Positions 18,224 through 27,915 of a stretch of DNA of 64,000 nucleotides are shown here, piece by piece. Numbering within the stretch: position 1 is the stretch's first letter; each line of letters begins with the position of its first letter. The translations under genes were made by a program, and so were the position numbers. The DNA lies in the NCBI RefSeq assembly GCF_947495315.1, contig NZ_CANLYD010000002.1, positions 434,001 to 498,000 on the forward strand, in the 5' to 3' direction. The stretch is from an uncultured Aquimarina sp. Lineage in GTDB: Bacteria; Bacteroidota; Bacteroidia; Flavobacteriales; Flavobacteriaceae. The notes beneath the pieces are model-generated. The model had not been told where the DNA came from. It searched no databases and worked only from the letters and a program-made list of their open reading frames with translations.

Positions 18224-19611
18224 TATTTATGGTTAATCCAGTCATTAAAATCTATGTATCCCATAATATACTTAGGAATCGGGTCTTCTCTTAATTGTTC
18301 AGAAAGTTGATCAAATGCCTTTTTCTTTTCTTTTTCGGGATACTCAACAGTTTTTGATAGAAACTTTAATAATAATTTTTCATAGGAATCTATGTTTCTT
18401 TGCTTTTTTATATGCTTTTTGATAGCATCAATTAAGTATCTCAAAGTAAATTCATTTTGGAGTTCATAATGCACTAATAGATTGAGCCAATATGCATAGG
18501 TAATTAGATCTTTTCGGTCTTTTTTGGTTTGATAATTAAGGATGTCATTGATCCAATGTAATGCCTTTTTATAGTCCTTTTTTTGAAAGTAGATATTAGC
18601 AAATTGAAAGCGGAAAGAAAGCCAGTAGTTAGCCGGAATCATTGTTTTGTTATTGCTGATGAAGTCCTGAATGTTTTCAATAACCTCTTGCGTGTTATGA
18701 AGGTCTTTAAGGTTTCTGTGGATTTCTAGTTCAATGTTATAAAGACGTAAGGTTTCTTTTATTAAAGAAGCAGAAGAGGTTGTAATTTCTTTTGCTTTTT
18801 GTTTTAATAGTAAAATCCGAACAAAGGCTTCTTTGTGCAATTTTTTAAATACAAGATATCCAAGATAGTTGTTGTAGACCGAAAAGTAAGTTGTGAAATA
18901 TTCTTTGAGTAGTTCTGGATTCTGTTCCCATTCTTTTATGAGTTTTTCTATAGTATGTTTTGCTTTTTCATAGTTTTTTGCTGCAAGCTGTTTTCGATAT
19001 ATATGAAGTGTTTTTAGTGTTTTGTTCTGAATTCGATGTGTTTTTTTATGAGATAAAGAGAAATTTATGGGATCAATATTCGCTAATAAAAGATTGATAT
19101 ATTCTACAGTAGCGTTTAGTGATTTTTTTTGTTTTGTAACAATATGTTTTAAAGTTTCGAAATCCTGTAGGTATAATGCCTGATGTACTTTTCTTTTCCA
19201 ATCCCGAAGCTGAAATAATAATAAATCTTGTTGAAAATGTACTGCTTTTTTCTCTGCACGGTTTAGTTCGCTCTCGCAAATGGTATATAAGCCCTTATGA
19301 AACAAAATTTCTATATTACGTAGAATATCTGTTAACTCTGCTTGTATAGAAATTCGAGCATGATAATTTCTTAAAGATTGTAAAATGCGTTGCTTTAAGT
19401 AATTTTTTATGGTGGTTAATTGATTAGTGAATGCCTTATTTCTAAACAACTCTTTTATTTCGGCTTCATCATATTTTTTTTGAGTATCAATTGCATTAAA
19501 TAGCGCTATGTATTCTGATGTTTCATTCCCTTTCGCATTTACTTTGAAATAACGTTTTTCGCTTTTGGTTAATGACTTGATCAGAAAGAATAATTCTTCG
19601 TTTTTCTTCAT
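18220..19611 (-). CDS. hypothetical helical-repeat protein
   Basis: A 463-residue cytoplasmic protein without signal peptide or TM helix. It is almost wholly helical and rich in Lys, Leu and Tyr, with pairs of helices that suggest TPR-like repeats (for example KALHWINDILNYQTKKDRKD). The N-terminus (ELFFLIKSLTKSEKRYFKV) is familiar from hypothetical proteins in other Flavobacteriaceae, but I know no assigned function. It overlaps the LytTR gene tail-to-tail by 4 nt. Confidence 0.6.
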   Translation of the reverse strand: MKKNEELFFLIKSLTKSEKRYFKVNAKGNETSEYIALFNAIDTQKKYDEAEIKELFRNKAFTNQLTTIKNYLKQRILQSLRNYHARISIQAELTDILRNIEILFHKGLYTICESELNRAEKKAVHFQQDLLLFQLRDWKRKVHQALYLQDFETLKHIVTKQKKSLNATVEYINLLLANIDPINFSLSHKKTHRIQNKTLKTLHIYRKQLAAKNYEKAKHTIEKLIKEWEQNPELLKEYFTTYFSVYNNYLGYLVFKKLHKEAFVRILLLKQKAKEITTSSASLIKETLRLYNIELEIHRNLKDLHNTQEVIENIQDFISNNKTMIPANYWLSFRFQFANIYFQKKDYKKALHWINDILNYQTKKDRKDLITYAYWLNLLVHYELQNEFTLRYLIDAIKKHIKKQRNIDSYEKLLLKFLSKTVEYPEKEKKKAFDQLSEQLREDPIPKYIMGYIDFNDWINHKY

Positions 19612-19704
19612 TTTAGAAACCTATGTTTTTTCAAAAATAATGTTTTTCTTACTTACTTCTATCCTATACCTTTGAGATATTCTTAATCAATACAATATAT
19701 CATT

Positions 19705-20067
19705 ATGTCAAATGCAATTAGCTGGTTTGAAATACCAAGTACCAATTTTGAAAGAGCAGTAAAGTTCTACAGTGAACTTTTAGAGACAGAGCTTCAACCG
19801 ATGGATATGGAATTTAAAATGGCCTTTTTTCCTTACAAAGATGGAGGTGTAGGAGGTTGTGTAACTCACGGAAATGGAAATACACCTTCTCAGGAAGGAA
19901 CATTTGCGTATCTTAATGGAGGAGATGATTTGTCTGTTCCATTAGCACGTGTAGAGAAGGCAGGCGGAAAAGTTTTGATGCCAAAAACTTCTATTGGAGA
20001 AAATGGTTTTATGGCTATATTTCTGGATACAGAAGGAAATCGAGTAGCGTTTCACTCTATGTCCTAA
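19705..20067 (+). CDS. VOC-family (glyoxalase/bleomycin-resistance-like) protein
   Basis: A 120-residue protein with the vicinal-oxygen-chelate beta-alpha-beta-beta-beta pattern: ISWFEIPSTNFERAVKFYSE at the start and DTEGNRVAFHSM at the end. Members include glyoxalases, dioxygenases and resistance proteins. The usual metal ligands are not all evident, so catalysis is uncertain. It is a single gene. Confidence 0.82.
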   Translation: MSNAISWFEIPSTNFERAVKFYSELLETELQPMDMEFKMAFFPYKDGGVGGCVTHGNGNTPSQEGTFAYLNGGDDLSVPLARVEKAGGKVLMPKTSIGENGFMAIFLDTEGNRVAFHSMS

Positions 20068-20201
20068 CTTTTTTTAGCTGTTATTTGGAGTGAAGTCGAG
20101 AAGAAATAATTTTGGAATTATAATACGTAATCCAAAACGCACAAGTTTTGATTTCACTCTAACTAACGGTTTGATTATATTTAAATATTAATAATTTGGT
20201 T

Positions 20202-20867
20202 ATGCAATGTTTCACCGAAGATTTTGTCGATTTTTTTGAAGAACTATCAAAGAATAATCATAAAGAATGGTTTCATACTCATAAAAAGAGATATGAAGCA
20301 AGTGTCAAGAAACCTTTTGAGGTTTTTATAGGTAAAATGATTCAGGAAATACAAAAGTATGATCCTGCCTTAGAAATTGAGCCTAAGGATTGTATACTTC
20401 GCATTCATAAGGATATTCGTTTTTCTAAAGATAAATCACCATATAATCTACACTATACCGCATTCGTATCTAGAGGTGGTCGTAAGGACAAGAGTGTTCC
20501 AGGGATGTTTTTACGTTTTTCTCCGGAGATGGTAGGTGTTATGGGAGGATGTTTTGGTATTTCGAAGGAACAATTACACAATGTAAGAACTAAAATTGAC
20601 CAGGATCCCTCAGAATTTAGGAGATTAATAGAGAATTCAGATTTTGTTCAAAAATTTGGAGAGATCAAAGGGAGAGCTTTAAAGCGAATTCCTAAGGAAT
20701 GGAAAGAAGCATATAAGAAGGAACCATTGATTGCCAACAAACAATTTTATTTTGTAGGAGAAGAAGCTCCATCTCTTATTACTAGTGAATCTCTTATCGA
20801 TGAACTTATGAATTATTGGAAAGTGATGCATCCTGTAAATGAGTATTTAACCAAAGCAATTCAATAA
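20202..20867 (+). CDS. DUF2461 (TIGR02453-type) protein
   Basis: A 221-residue protein. The ATG at 20202 is preferred to the TTG two codons upstream. The opening FVDFFEELSKNNHKEWFHTH and the later LRIHKDIRFSKDKSPYNLH are hallmarks of the DUF2461 family, whose biochemical role is not established. Its stop overlaps the start of the TfoX-like gene by one base. Confidence 0.82.
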   Translation: MQCFTEDFVDFFEELSKNNHKEWFHTHKKRYEASVKKPFEVFIGKMIQEIQKYDPALEIEPKDCILRIHKDIRFSKDKSPYNLHYTAFVSRGGRKDKSVPGMFLRFSPEMVGVMGGCFGISKEQLHNVRTKIDQDPSEFRRLIENSDFVQKFGEIKGRALKRIPKEWKEAYKKEPLIANKQFYFVGEEAPSLITSESLIDELMNYWKVMHPVNEYLTKAIQ

Positions 20868-21229
20868 TGGCATACAGCGAATATATAGCCGATCGGATTC
20901 ATCAAATTTTCCAAGAAAAAAGAGCTAATTTCTATACAAAAAAAATGATGGGAGGTCTCTGCTTTATGGTAGATGATAAAATGTGTTGTGGAATCCATTA
21001 TGATAAAAAGAAGGAAACAGATCTTTTAATGGCTCGTATAGGAGAAGAAGCATATACAGAAGCTATAAAAAGAGAAGGTTGTCATCCTATGGATTTTACG
21101 GGCAGACCTATGAAAGGATATGTTTTTGTAACCGCAGATGGGTTTGATTTGGATGAAGATCTGGAATACTGGATACAATTATGCTTGGATTTTAATCCTT
21201 TGGCAAAAAGCAGTAAAAAAAGGAAATAA
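20867..21229 (+). CDS. TfoX N-terminal-domain protein
   Basis: A 120-residue protein resembling the isolated TfoX N-terminal domain: KKMMGGLCFMVDDKMCCGI near residue 25 and MDFTGRPMKGYVFV further on. Full-length TfoX regulates competence in gamma-proteobacteria. The isolated domain in Bacteroidota has no known role, and no competence function should be inferred. It is coupled to the DUF2461 gene by a TAATG overlap. Confidence 0.78.
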   Translation: MAYSEYIADRIHQIFQEKRANFYTKKMMGGLCFMVDDKMCCGIHYDKKKETDLLMARIGEEAYTEAIKREGCHPMDFTGRPMKGYVFVTADGFDLDEDLEYWIQLCLDFNPLAKSSKKRK

Positions 21230-21331
21230 GATTAGAGAAAGGTACAATCTTTATTTCAGGTATTAGTTTCACTAATTTGTGGTAGTTTTTGTAAAAAATC
21301 TTTTCTTAACTTTAGCCAAAACCTAAAATTT

Positions 21332-21943
21332 ATGGTGAGGCAAACAGATACAGAAACGCAAATTTTAGAGGCAGCTAAGAAAATCTTCGTTCAAAAAGGT
21401 TTTGCCGGTGCTCGAATGCAGGAAATTGCCAATGAAGCCAAAATCAATAAGTCCATGCTTCATTACTATTTTAGAAGTAAAGAATTATTATTCGAAAAAA
21501 TTATGACATCTTATATTGAGATGACAGCTCCTAATTTCATAAATGCGATTTCTGGAGAGGGAACTATAATAGAGAAAATCGAACGTTTAGTTTCTACTCA
21601 TATTAATACTCTGTTAAAAAATCCTCACATTCCTATGTTTATATTGCACGAGCTCTCCCAAGGACGAAAAAATATGATAGTTATGATGAAACAGAGACTG
21701 GCTGTAAACAACACACTACCAGTATTTATGAACCAAATAATAAAAGAGCAAGAAGAAGGTGTTTTAAAACAGGTTCTTCCGCATCATCTTATGCTTACGG
21801 TAATGTCCTTGATTGTGTTTCCTTTTATTGCTAAACCTATCTTCCAGAATATGTTAGAAATTCCAGATGCATTTTATAACCAGATAATGGAAGAACGGAA
21901 GGAAATTGTTATGAATTTCTTAAAAGATGCATTACTAAAATAA
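21332..21943 (+). CDS. TetR/AcrR-family regulator of the ABC exporter
   Basis: A 203-residue TetR-family regulator with N-terminal HTH (GARMQEIANEAKINKSMLHY) followed by YYFRSKELLF. It lies directly upstream of, and on the same strand as, the tripartite ABC-exporter operon, as in YbhG/YbhFSR-type systems. An 18-nt palindrome between this gene and the TolC gene is its probable operator. The inducer is unknown. Confidence 0.88.
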   Translation: MVRQTDTETQILEAAKKIFVQKGFAGARMQEIANEAKINKSMLHYYFRSKELLFEKIMTSYIEMTAPNFINAISGEGTIIEKIERLVSTHINTLLKNPHIPMFILHELSQGRKNMIVMMKQRLAVNNTLPVFMNQIIKEQEEGVLKQVLPHHLMLTVMSLIVFPFIAKPIFQNMLEIPDAFYNQIMEERKEIVMNFLKDALLK

Positions 21944-21958
21944 TTTTTTTTACATTTA

Positions 21959-21976
21959 TTCAACCAAATGGTTGAA
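21959..21976. promoter_or_regulatory. palindromic TetR operator of exporter operon
   Basis: TTCAACCAAATGGTTGAA has two perfect 8-bp arms around a central AA. A -7-like TACATTTA lies just upstream (21951-21958) and a partial copy (AATGGTTGATT) just downstream, which fits repression by blocking the promoter of the TolC-led operon. Confidence 0.65.
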
Positions 21977-22015
21977 CTTAATGGTTGATTGTTAAATATT
22001 GAAAATCAATAAATA

Positions 22016-23299
22016 ATGAACAGGGAATGCGTAAAAAAAATCAAAATTGTTCTACTGATTGTTCTTCATATAAGTATTGGATCGAAAGCACAGACAATAG
22101 ATAAACTTCAATTAGAAACGGCCTATGTCTTGGCAGAAGAACATTATCCGCTTATTGCAGATAAAGCCTTATTGGATGAAATTTCTAAGATTAATTTGCA
22201 AATTATCAATAGAGAGCGATTGCCTTATATAACCCATAATGCGGAGGGGCAAATTCAAAGTGAGAATGTTAGCTTGAATACAGGAACAAGCAATGTAGAA
22301 CTGCCGTTAGAAACTTTCAAAGCTTTCGTAGATATGAATTTTGACCTCTATAATGGAGGCTTGGTAAAAGCTAAAAAAGAGATTGAAAAATCTTTATTAA
22401 AAGTGAACCAACAAAACCTAAAGGTAACATTACGAACACTTCAAAATCGCGTCAATAACTTGTTTTTTACAATAAAACTGTCTAAGCAACAAAAAGAGTT
22501 GCTTAAAACTTCAATCGATGATATAGAATCTAATATAAGAACCTTACAAGTGCAATATGATAATGGTGTTGTATTAGAAAGTGAGCTCTCTAAGCTTAAA
22601 GTACGTCAGTTGGAATTGCAATCTGATACATTTCGATTAGATGGAGATATCAAAGCATATTTTGCAGTATTACAAGAGCTTCTCGGAATTTCACTTTCTG
22701 TAGATACAGAATTAATCTTACCACCGCTCAATAACGAAATGATAGATGGCAATATTTCTAGACCAGAGCAATTGCTGTACGATTATCAGAAAGAATTATT
22801 AACCGCCCAGGAAGCAACAATTAAAGCTGGTCGAAAACCAAAAATCTCACTTTTTGCACAGGGAGGTATAGGAAACCCAAATCCACTAAATTTCACAGAT
22901 ACCGAAACAGCAAACTACGCTTTAGGAGGTATTCGTTTACAGTGGAATTTAATAGACTGGGGTAAAGGGAAAAAAGAACGCCAAAAATTAAAAGTTGAAA
23001 TAGAACAAACCAAGGTAGATAAAGAAACTTTTGAATTTGATATCGCTTCTAGAGAAGAAGAATACCGGCAAAGGATTAACGCATTACAAACACAACTCAA
23101 AAATGATGAGCAAATCGTAACACTACAACAATACATACTGAAACAGACAGAAACACAACTTAACAATGGAATTATTAACTCCAATGATTATATCACTCAG
23201 GTCAATGCAGAGTTGTCTGCAAAACAACAGCTCGAGTTACATAAAGTAGAATTACAACAATTACAAATAGAATATTTAACCGTCTTCGGAAAATTATAA
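22016..23299 (+). CDS. TolC-family outer-membrane efflux protein
   Basis: A 427-residue protein with signal peptide (to KAQ). The mature part has the two-fold TolC repeat of long helices and short strands, with DLYNGGLVKAKKEI and LQWNLIDWGKGKKERQKL at the beta-barrel/helix junctions. It would form the trimeric outer-membrane duct for the ABC exporter encoded next. It starts 73 nt after the TetR gene, beyond the operator, and is followed 8 nt later by the membrane-fusion gene. Confidence 0.9.
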   Translation: MNRECVKKIKIVLLIVLHISIGSKAQTIDKLQLETAYVLAEEHYPLIADKALLDEISKINLQIINRERLPYITHNAEGQIQSENVSLNTGTSNVELPLETFKAFVDMNFDLYNGGLVKAKKEIEKSLLKVNQQNLKVTLRTLQNRVNNLFFTIKLSKQQKELLKTSIDDIESNIRTLQVQYDNGVVLESELSKLKVRQLELQSDTFRLDGDIKAYFAVLQELLGISLSVDTELILPPLNNEMIDGNISRPEQLLYDYQKELLTAQEATIKAGRKPKISLFAQGGIGNPNPLNFTDTETANYALGGIRLQWNLIDWGKGKKERQKLKVEIEQTKVDKETFEFDIASREEEYRQRINALQTQLKNDEQIVTLQQYILKQTETQLNNGIINSNDYITQVNAELSAKQQLELHKVELQQLQIEYLTVFGKL

Positions 23300-23307
23300 G
23301 TACAGTC

Positions 23308-24222
23308 ATGCAAAAGATGAACATTCATTTTATAAAATATATTATCCTTTCTTTATTTATAACTGCTTGTGGCAATGGTGAAAAATCAGATGCCTATGGA
23401 AGTTTTGAAGCTACTACAATCACAGTAAGCGCAAAAGGTAGTGGCGAATTATTGAAATTTAATATTGAAGAAGGGCAAAAACTTAATGCAAATACAGTTG
23501 TAGGTGCCATTGATACATTACAACTTCATCTTGAAAAATTAAAGACACAAGCAACTATCGAGGCTTTAGACGGAAAATTACAAGAAGCCGCACCAGAAGT
23601 GGCCATTCTTTTAAAAGACCGTTCTAATCTTATCAGGGAACGTGACCGTACAGAGCGCCTGTTTAAAGAAAAAGCAGCAACAGCAAAACAGTTAGATGAT
23701 TATAACGGAAAGATTGATTTAATTAACCAACAAATCAACTCTACCAGGCGAAATGTTGGAGTGGCTAACCGGGCTGTTCTTTCAGAACGGAAACCACTAC
23801 AAGCGCAAGTAGCACTCATCAATCAACAGATTAATGACCATATCATCAGCAATCCTATTTCGGGTACAGTTTTAACAAAATTCGTTGAGCCAAACGAATT
23901 GGTCAATCAAGGTGCGCCTTTATACAAAATTGCCAATCTTGATGAATTAACACTCAAAGCTTATACAAGTGCCAATCTTTTGCAAGATGTAAAATTGAAT
24001 GATACTGTAAAAGTGCTAATTGATGATGATAAAGATGGCTATAAGGAGTTAAGTGGAACTATTTCTTGGATTGCAAGTGAAGCTGAATTTACACCTAAAA
24101 CCATAGAAACCAAAGAAGAACGTGTGAATCTGGTTTATGCCATAGAGGTAAAAGTAAAAAACAACGGCACACTAAAAATAGGAATGCCAGGTGAAATTGA
24201 ATTTAACCACAAAGAGGAGTAA
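23308..24222 (+). CDS. HlyD-family membrane-fusion lipoprotein
   Basis: A 304-residue periplasmic adaptor with a lipoprotein signal (SLFITACGNG). It contains the barrel-sandwich hybrid halves (GSGELLKFNIEEGQKLNANT and ISNPISGTVLTKFVEPNELV), a helical hairpin (about 90-165) and a beta-barrel domain. It links the TolC duct to the inner-membrane ABC permeases, as YbhG and YhiI do. It ends exactly where the first ATPase begins. Confidence 0.88.
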   Translation: MQKMNIHFIKYIILSLFITACGNGEKSDAYGSFEATTITVSAKGSGELLKFNIEEGQKLNANTVVGAIDTLQLHLEKLKTQATIEALDGKLQEAAPEVAILLKDRSNLIRERDRTERLFKEKAATAKQLDDYNGKIDLINQQINSTRRNVGVANRAVLSERKPLQAQVALINQQINDHIISNPISGTVLTKFVEPNELVNQGAPLYKIANLDELTLKAYTSANLLQDVKLNDTVKVLIDDDKDGYKELSGTISWIASEAEFTPKTIETKEERVNLVYAIEVKVKNNGTLKIGMPGEIEFNHKEE

Positions 24223-25146
24223 ATGTCTGCTATAGAAGTAGAACATATAAGCAGAAGTTATGGTGAAGTATTAGCGCTAGATGATATCAATTTTAATGTT
24301 GAAGAAGGTGAGTTGTTTGGGCTTATTGGTCCTGATGGTGCTGGAAAATCTACCTTATTCCGCATTTTAACCACATTGCTTATTGCTGACAAAGGTAAGG
24401 CAAGAGTAGTTGGTCATGATGTGGTTGAAAATTACAAAGACATACGTAAAAAAGTAGGCTATATGCCTGGACGGTTTTCGTTGTACCAAGATTTGAGTGT
24501 AGAAGAAAACCTATCATTTTTCGCAACCATTTTTGGCACAACCATTAAAGAAAATTATGACTTGGTTAAGGATATTTATATACAAATAGAACCCTTTAAG
24601 AAACGTTTGGCAGGAAAACTTTCTGGTGGTATGAAGCAAAAATTGGCATTATGCTGTGCGCTTATCCATAAACCAGAAGTGTTGTTTTTAGACGAACCAA
24701 CCACTGGTGTAGATGCAGTAAGTAGAAAAGAATTTTGGGATATGCTACAGAGCCTAAAGAAAAAAAATATTGCCATTTTAGTGAGTACACCTTACATGGA
24801 TGAAGCTAGCCTGTGCGACCGTATTGGACTGATTCAAAAAGGGAAAATCTTAAAAATTGATAAACCGCAACAAATGATGAATGACTTTAAAAAACCATTG
24901 TATGCAATTAAAACCAATGAAACTTACAATACACTTCAGTATTTAAGACAACAAGATTTTACGGAAAGTGTTTTGCCATTCGGAGAATATTTGCACCTAA
25001 TTACCAGAGAAAGATTAAATACTGAAACTATAAAAATACATCTTAAACAAAAAGGATTTACAGTATCTGAAGTTAAGGAAATCAAACCTACCGTTGAGGA
25101 TATTTTTTTGGATTTATCGGATAACGAAGAATCACTAATAAAATAA
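24223..25146 (+). CDS. ABC transporter ATPase (first of two)
   Basis: A 307-residue ATPase of the multidrug ABC-2 type. Walker A is GPDGAGKST, the signature LSGGMKQKLALCCAL, Walker B VLFLDEPTTGVD. The Walker A has Asp where Asn is usual (GPNGAGKST), a substitution seen in YbhF/RbbA-like proteins. A C-terminal ~80-residue extension follows the ATPase domain. It starts directly after the HlyD stop. With the second ATPase it probably forms a heterodimer, replacing the fused ATPase pair of YbhF. Confidence 0.9.
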   Translation: MSAIEVEHISRSYGEVLALDDINFNVEEGELFGLIGPDGAGKSTLFRILTTLLIADKGKARVVGHDVVENYKDIRKKVGYMPGRFSLYQDLSVEENLSFFATIFGTTIKENYDLVKDIYIQIEPFKKRLAGKLSGGMKQKLALCCALIHKPEVLFLDEPTTGVDAVSRKEFWDMLQSLKKKNIAILVSTPYMDEASLCDRIGLIQKGKILKIDKPQQMMNDFKKPLYAIKTNETYNTLQYLRQQDFTESVLPFGEYLHLITRERLNTETIKIHLKQKGFTVSEVKEIKPTVEDIFLDLSDNEESLIK

Positions 25147-25150
25147 AAAA

Positions 25151-25528
25151 ATGAAAGAGCAAGTTAAAAAGAGCAAATGGCGTTTTGTATGGATGTTACC
25201 AATGTTATTACTCACAGTAACAGCCCTTGTAGAACTTTTGCAAGTAGAATCTTTAGTTAAAGAGATGGATACAAAAGGAATGTCTCATATGTTAAATTAT
25301 CTGGCGATAGTTAAGCTTTTTTGTATTGCTGTATTTCTTTATCCCAAAACAAGACATATTGGTTTTTTGCTCTGCACAGCATACATAGGCGGTATTATAG
25401 CCTCTAATTGGATGACACATGAACCACCAATACCAGGTGTAGTTTTAATGGTTTTACTATGGATTGGTGTTTATTTTGAATTCCCTCATTTTTTTAAAAT
25501 CACACAAAATACAATTGTAAATGAATGA
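25151..25528 (+). CDS. DoxX-like small membrane protein
   Basis: A 125-residue protein with four predicted TM helices (about 12-30, 46-62, 70-87, 93-110), in the arrangement of DoxX-like proteins. It is inserted between two ABC ATPase genes and overlaps the second by 8 nt, so it is translated with the exporter. DoxX-like genes are often mobile within operons, and a role in transport is not established. Confidence 0.65.
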   Translation: MKEQVKKSKWRFVWMLPMLLLTVTALVELLQVESLVKEMDTKGMSHMLNYLAIVKLFCIAVFLYPKTRHIGFLLCTAYIGGIIASNWMTHEPPIPGVVLMVLLWIGVYFEFPHFFKITQNTIVNE

Positions 25529-26249
25529 TGAGAAGGTTATACAAGTACAAGATTTAACCAAAAAATTTGGTGATTTTACTGCGGTAGATGCTATTACTTT
25601 TGATGTATATAGAGGTGAAATATTCGGTTTTTTAGGTGCCAATGGTGCTGGAAAAACAACAGCGATGAAAATGCTAAATGGTTTGAGTAAGCCAACTTCT
25701 GGTAATGGAACAGTAGCTGGGTTGGATGTTATAAAACAATCCGAAAAAATTAAAGAGCGTATTGGCTATATGTCACAAAGATTCAGTTTGTACGAGGATT
25801 TAACCGTCAAGGAAAATATTCGGTTTTATGGTGGAGTGTATGGTCTTTCAAAACAAAAAATTAAGGATAAGACCGATCAAATTTTAGAAGAACTTCAATT
25901 AACTGAAGTTGCTTCAAAATTAGTGAAAGCGTTACCGTTAGGCTGGAAACAACGTTTGGCTTTTGCCATTTCCATGGTACACGATCCAAAAATTGTGTTT
26001 CTAGATGAACCAACAGGTGGTGTTGACCCAGCCGTGAGACGACAATTCTGGGAAGCCATATATGAGGCTGCAAAAGGTGGCAGTACCATTTTTGTAACCA
26101 CACATTATATGGATGAGGCTGAATATTGTGACCGTGTTTCAATCATGGTAGATGGTAAAATTGAAGCGCTTGATACCCCCGATAATTTAAAAGCACATTA
26201 TAACGCCGAATCTATGGATGAGGTATTTTTAAAATTAGCACGTAACTAA
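25521..26249 (+). CDS. ABC transporter ATPase (second of two)
   Basis: A 242-residue ATPase: Walker A GANGAGKTT, signature-like region LPLGWKQRLAFAISM (the usual LSGG is LPLG), Walker B IVFLDEPTGGVD, and His switch THYMDEAEYCDR. The altered signature and the Asp in the partner's Walker A suggest two non-equivalent ATP sites in an asymmetric dimer. It overlaps the DoxX-like gene by 8 nt. Confidence 0.9.
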   Translation: MNDEKVIQVQDLTKKFGDFTAVDAITFDVYRGEIFGFLGANGAGKTTAMKMLNGLSKPTSGNGTVAGLDVIKQSEKIKERIGYMSQRFSLYEDLTVKENIRFYGGVYGLSKQKIKDKTDQILEELQLTEVASKLVKALPLGWKQRLAFAISMVHDPKIVFLDEPTGGVDPAVRRQFWEAIYEAAKGGSTIFVTTHYMDEAEYCDRVSIMVDGKIEALDTPDNLKAHYNAESMDEVFLKLARN

Positions 26250-26261
26250 AAAATAAAAATT

Positions 26262-26762
26262 ATGAAATTTTCAAAAAAAATTCATGAACACTTCAAAAAT
26301 AGATTTGCCGTGAATAAAAAGGTATTTGTACTGGTTATTATAGCCACAAGTATGATGAGTTTTAAGACGAATCTTAATACATTATCAAATGAAATAAATT
26401 CAGGGAACATTCAAGTTAATGTCAATGGCATTGACAGTAAGAAAGGACAAATTGTTTTTATGCTTTTTAATACCGATGAAGGCTTTCCAAAAGAGGTTAA
26501 TAAGGCTTATAAAAAAGGTTATGTAAAGCAGTTTTCAAAATCCACTTCTTACACCTTCGAAAATGTACCTCATGGTACATACGCAGTTGTAATTTTTCAT
26601 GATGAAAATAATGATGGCGAAATTGAATCTAACTTTATTGGTATGCCTAAAGAACGTGTTGGTGCTTCAAATTTGACTAAGCGAAGTAAGCCCAATTTCA
26701 AAAAATGTGCTATTGAATTGAACGGTGTAGAAAAAGTAATTGACGTGGTTTTCATCATCTAA
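26262..26762 (+). CDS. exported DUF2141 protein
   Basis: A 166-residue protein with an N-terminal hydrophobic segment (about 19-34) and a DUF2141 domain: IQVNVNGIDSKKGQIVFMLF, then YTFENVPHGTYAVVIFHDEN and a final NGVEKVIDVVF strand. The family is widespread in Bacteroidota and unexplained. The HDENNDG stretch looks like a calcium-binding or loop motif. It lies 12 nt after the second ATPase and 11 nt before the first permease. Confidence 0.8.
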   Translation: MKFSKKIHEHFKNRFAVNKKVFVLVIIATSMMSFKTNLNTLSNEINSGNIQVNVNGIDSKKGQIVFMLFNTDEGFPKEVNKAYKKGYVKQFSKSTSYTFENVPHGTYAVVIFHDENNDGEIESNFIGMPKERVGASNLTKRSKPNFKKCAIELNGVEKVIDVVFII

Positions 26763-26773
26763 AAAGATAGAGC

Positions 26774-27883
26774 ATGCTAAAGGTATTTTGGGCATTTATA
26801 AAAAAAGAATTCTATCATATTATAAGGGACAAGCGTACTTTATTGATACTTTTTGGCATGCCCCTAGCGCAAATATTAATTTTCGGCTACGCTGTAACCA
26901 ATGAGTTTAAAGATGCAGAAATCGATATTTTGGATCATGCAAAAGATGAGACAAGCAAACAGCTCATCAACCATTTACAAAGTTCGGGCAACTTTATAGT
27001 TAATAGTAATCTTATTTCAGAAAATGAATTAGAAACAGGCATGAAAGCAGGTAAGTCTAAACTGGTTTTGGTGATACCTAATGATTTTTCAAAAGATTTT
27101 TATGCAGGAAACCCTTTAAAGATTCAATTAATTGCTGATGGTTCTGACCCAAATAATGCCAACACTTTAGTTCAGTATGTTAATGATATGGTACGCAAGT
27201 TTAAAACTGAAAAAGTGAGTGCTGGTCTCAATCCATTTCAAATTGGTGTAGAAACCCGAATGATATATAATCCGCAATTAATTAGCGCCTACAATTTTGT
27301 GCCTGGAACTATTGCACTCATACTATTGATTATTTGTGCGATGTTGACCTCGCTTACAATCTCAAAAGAAAAGGAATTAGGAACCATGGAAATTCTTTTG
27401 GTATCGCCTTTACCACCTCTATTAATTATTCTCGGTAAAGTGACACCTTATGCTTTTCTGTCTTTCATCAATGCTGTTATCGTATTACTAATTGGCTATT
27501 TTGTGTTTAATGTGCCTATTATAGGTAGCCTCGGTTTACTACTGTTAATGTGTTTTTTATATGTTATTACAGCGTTGTCGCTTGGCACATTGATTTCAAC
27601 AGTATCGGCAACCCAACAAAGTGCCATGATGAAATCTTTAATGGGATTAATGTTGCCATCTATGTTATTATCTGGATTCATTTTCCCATTGGCAAGTATG
27701 CCAATCGTGCTTCAATATCTCGGAAATATTGTACCTGCTACTTATTTCATCAATATACTCAAAGGGATTATGTTACGTGGTGCTGGGTTAAACATCATTT
27801 TATATGAGGTTGGTGTTTTAATATTAATGACAGTCGTCCTGCTGGCTTTGGCTATGAAGAATTTTAAAATCCGTTTAGAATAA
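26774..27883 (+). CDS. ABC-2 type permease (first of two)
   Basis: A 369-residue permease of the YhhJ/YbhS type: one TM helix at about 22-42, a large periplasmic domain (about 45-175), then five TM helices. The TM-proximal ISKEKELGTMEILLVSPLPP is the conserved coupling region of ABC-2 exporters. It pairs with the second permease 32 nt downstream. Confidence 0.9.
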   Translation: MLKVFWAFIKKEFYHIIRDKRTLLILFGMPLAQILIFGYAVTNEFKDAEIDILDHAKDETSKQLINHLQSSGNFIVNSNLISENELETGMKAGKSKLVLVIPNDFSKDFYAGNPLKIQLIADGSDPNNANTLVQYVNDMVRKFKTEKVSAGLNPFQIGVETRMIYNPQLISAYNFVPGTIALILLIICAMLTSLTISKEKELGTMEILLVSPLPPLLIILGKVTPYAFLSFINAVIVLLIGYFVFNVPIIGSLGLLLLMCFLYVITALSLGTLISTVSATQQSAMMKSLMGLMLPSMLLSGFIFPLASMPIVLQYLGNIVPATYFINILKGIMLRGAGLNIILYEVGVLILMTVVLLALAMKNFKIRLE

Positions 27884-27915
27884 GATGGAATTGATTATCT
27901 GTAACACCTATTGAA

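Noticed and set aside
20867..21229. TfoX-like gene as a competence regulator
   Set aside because: Only the N-terminal domain is present and no competence genes are nearby; a function cannot be claimed.
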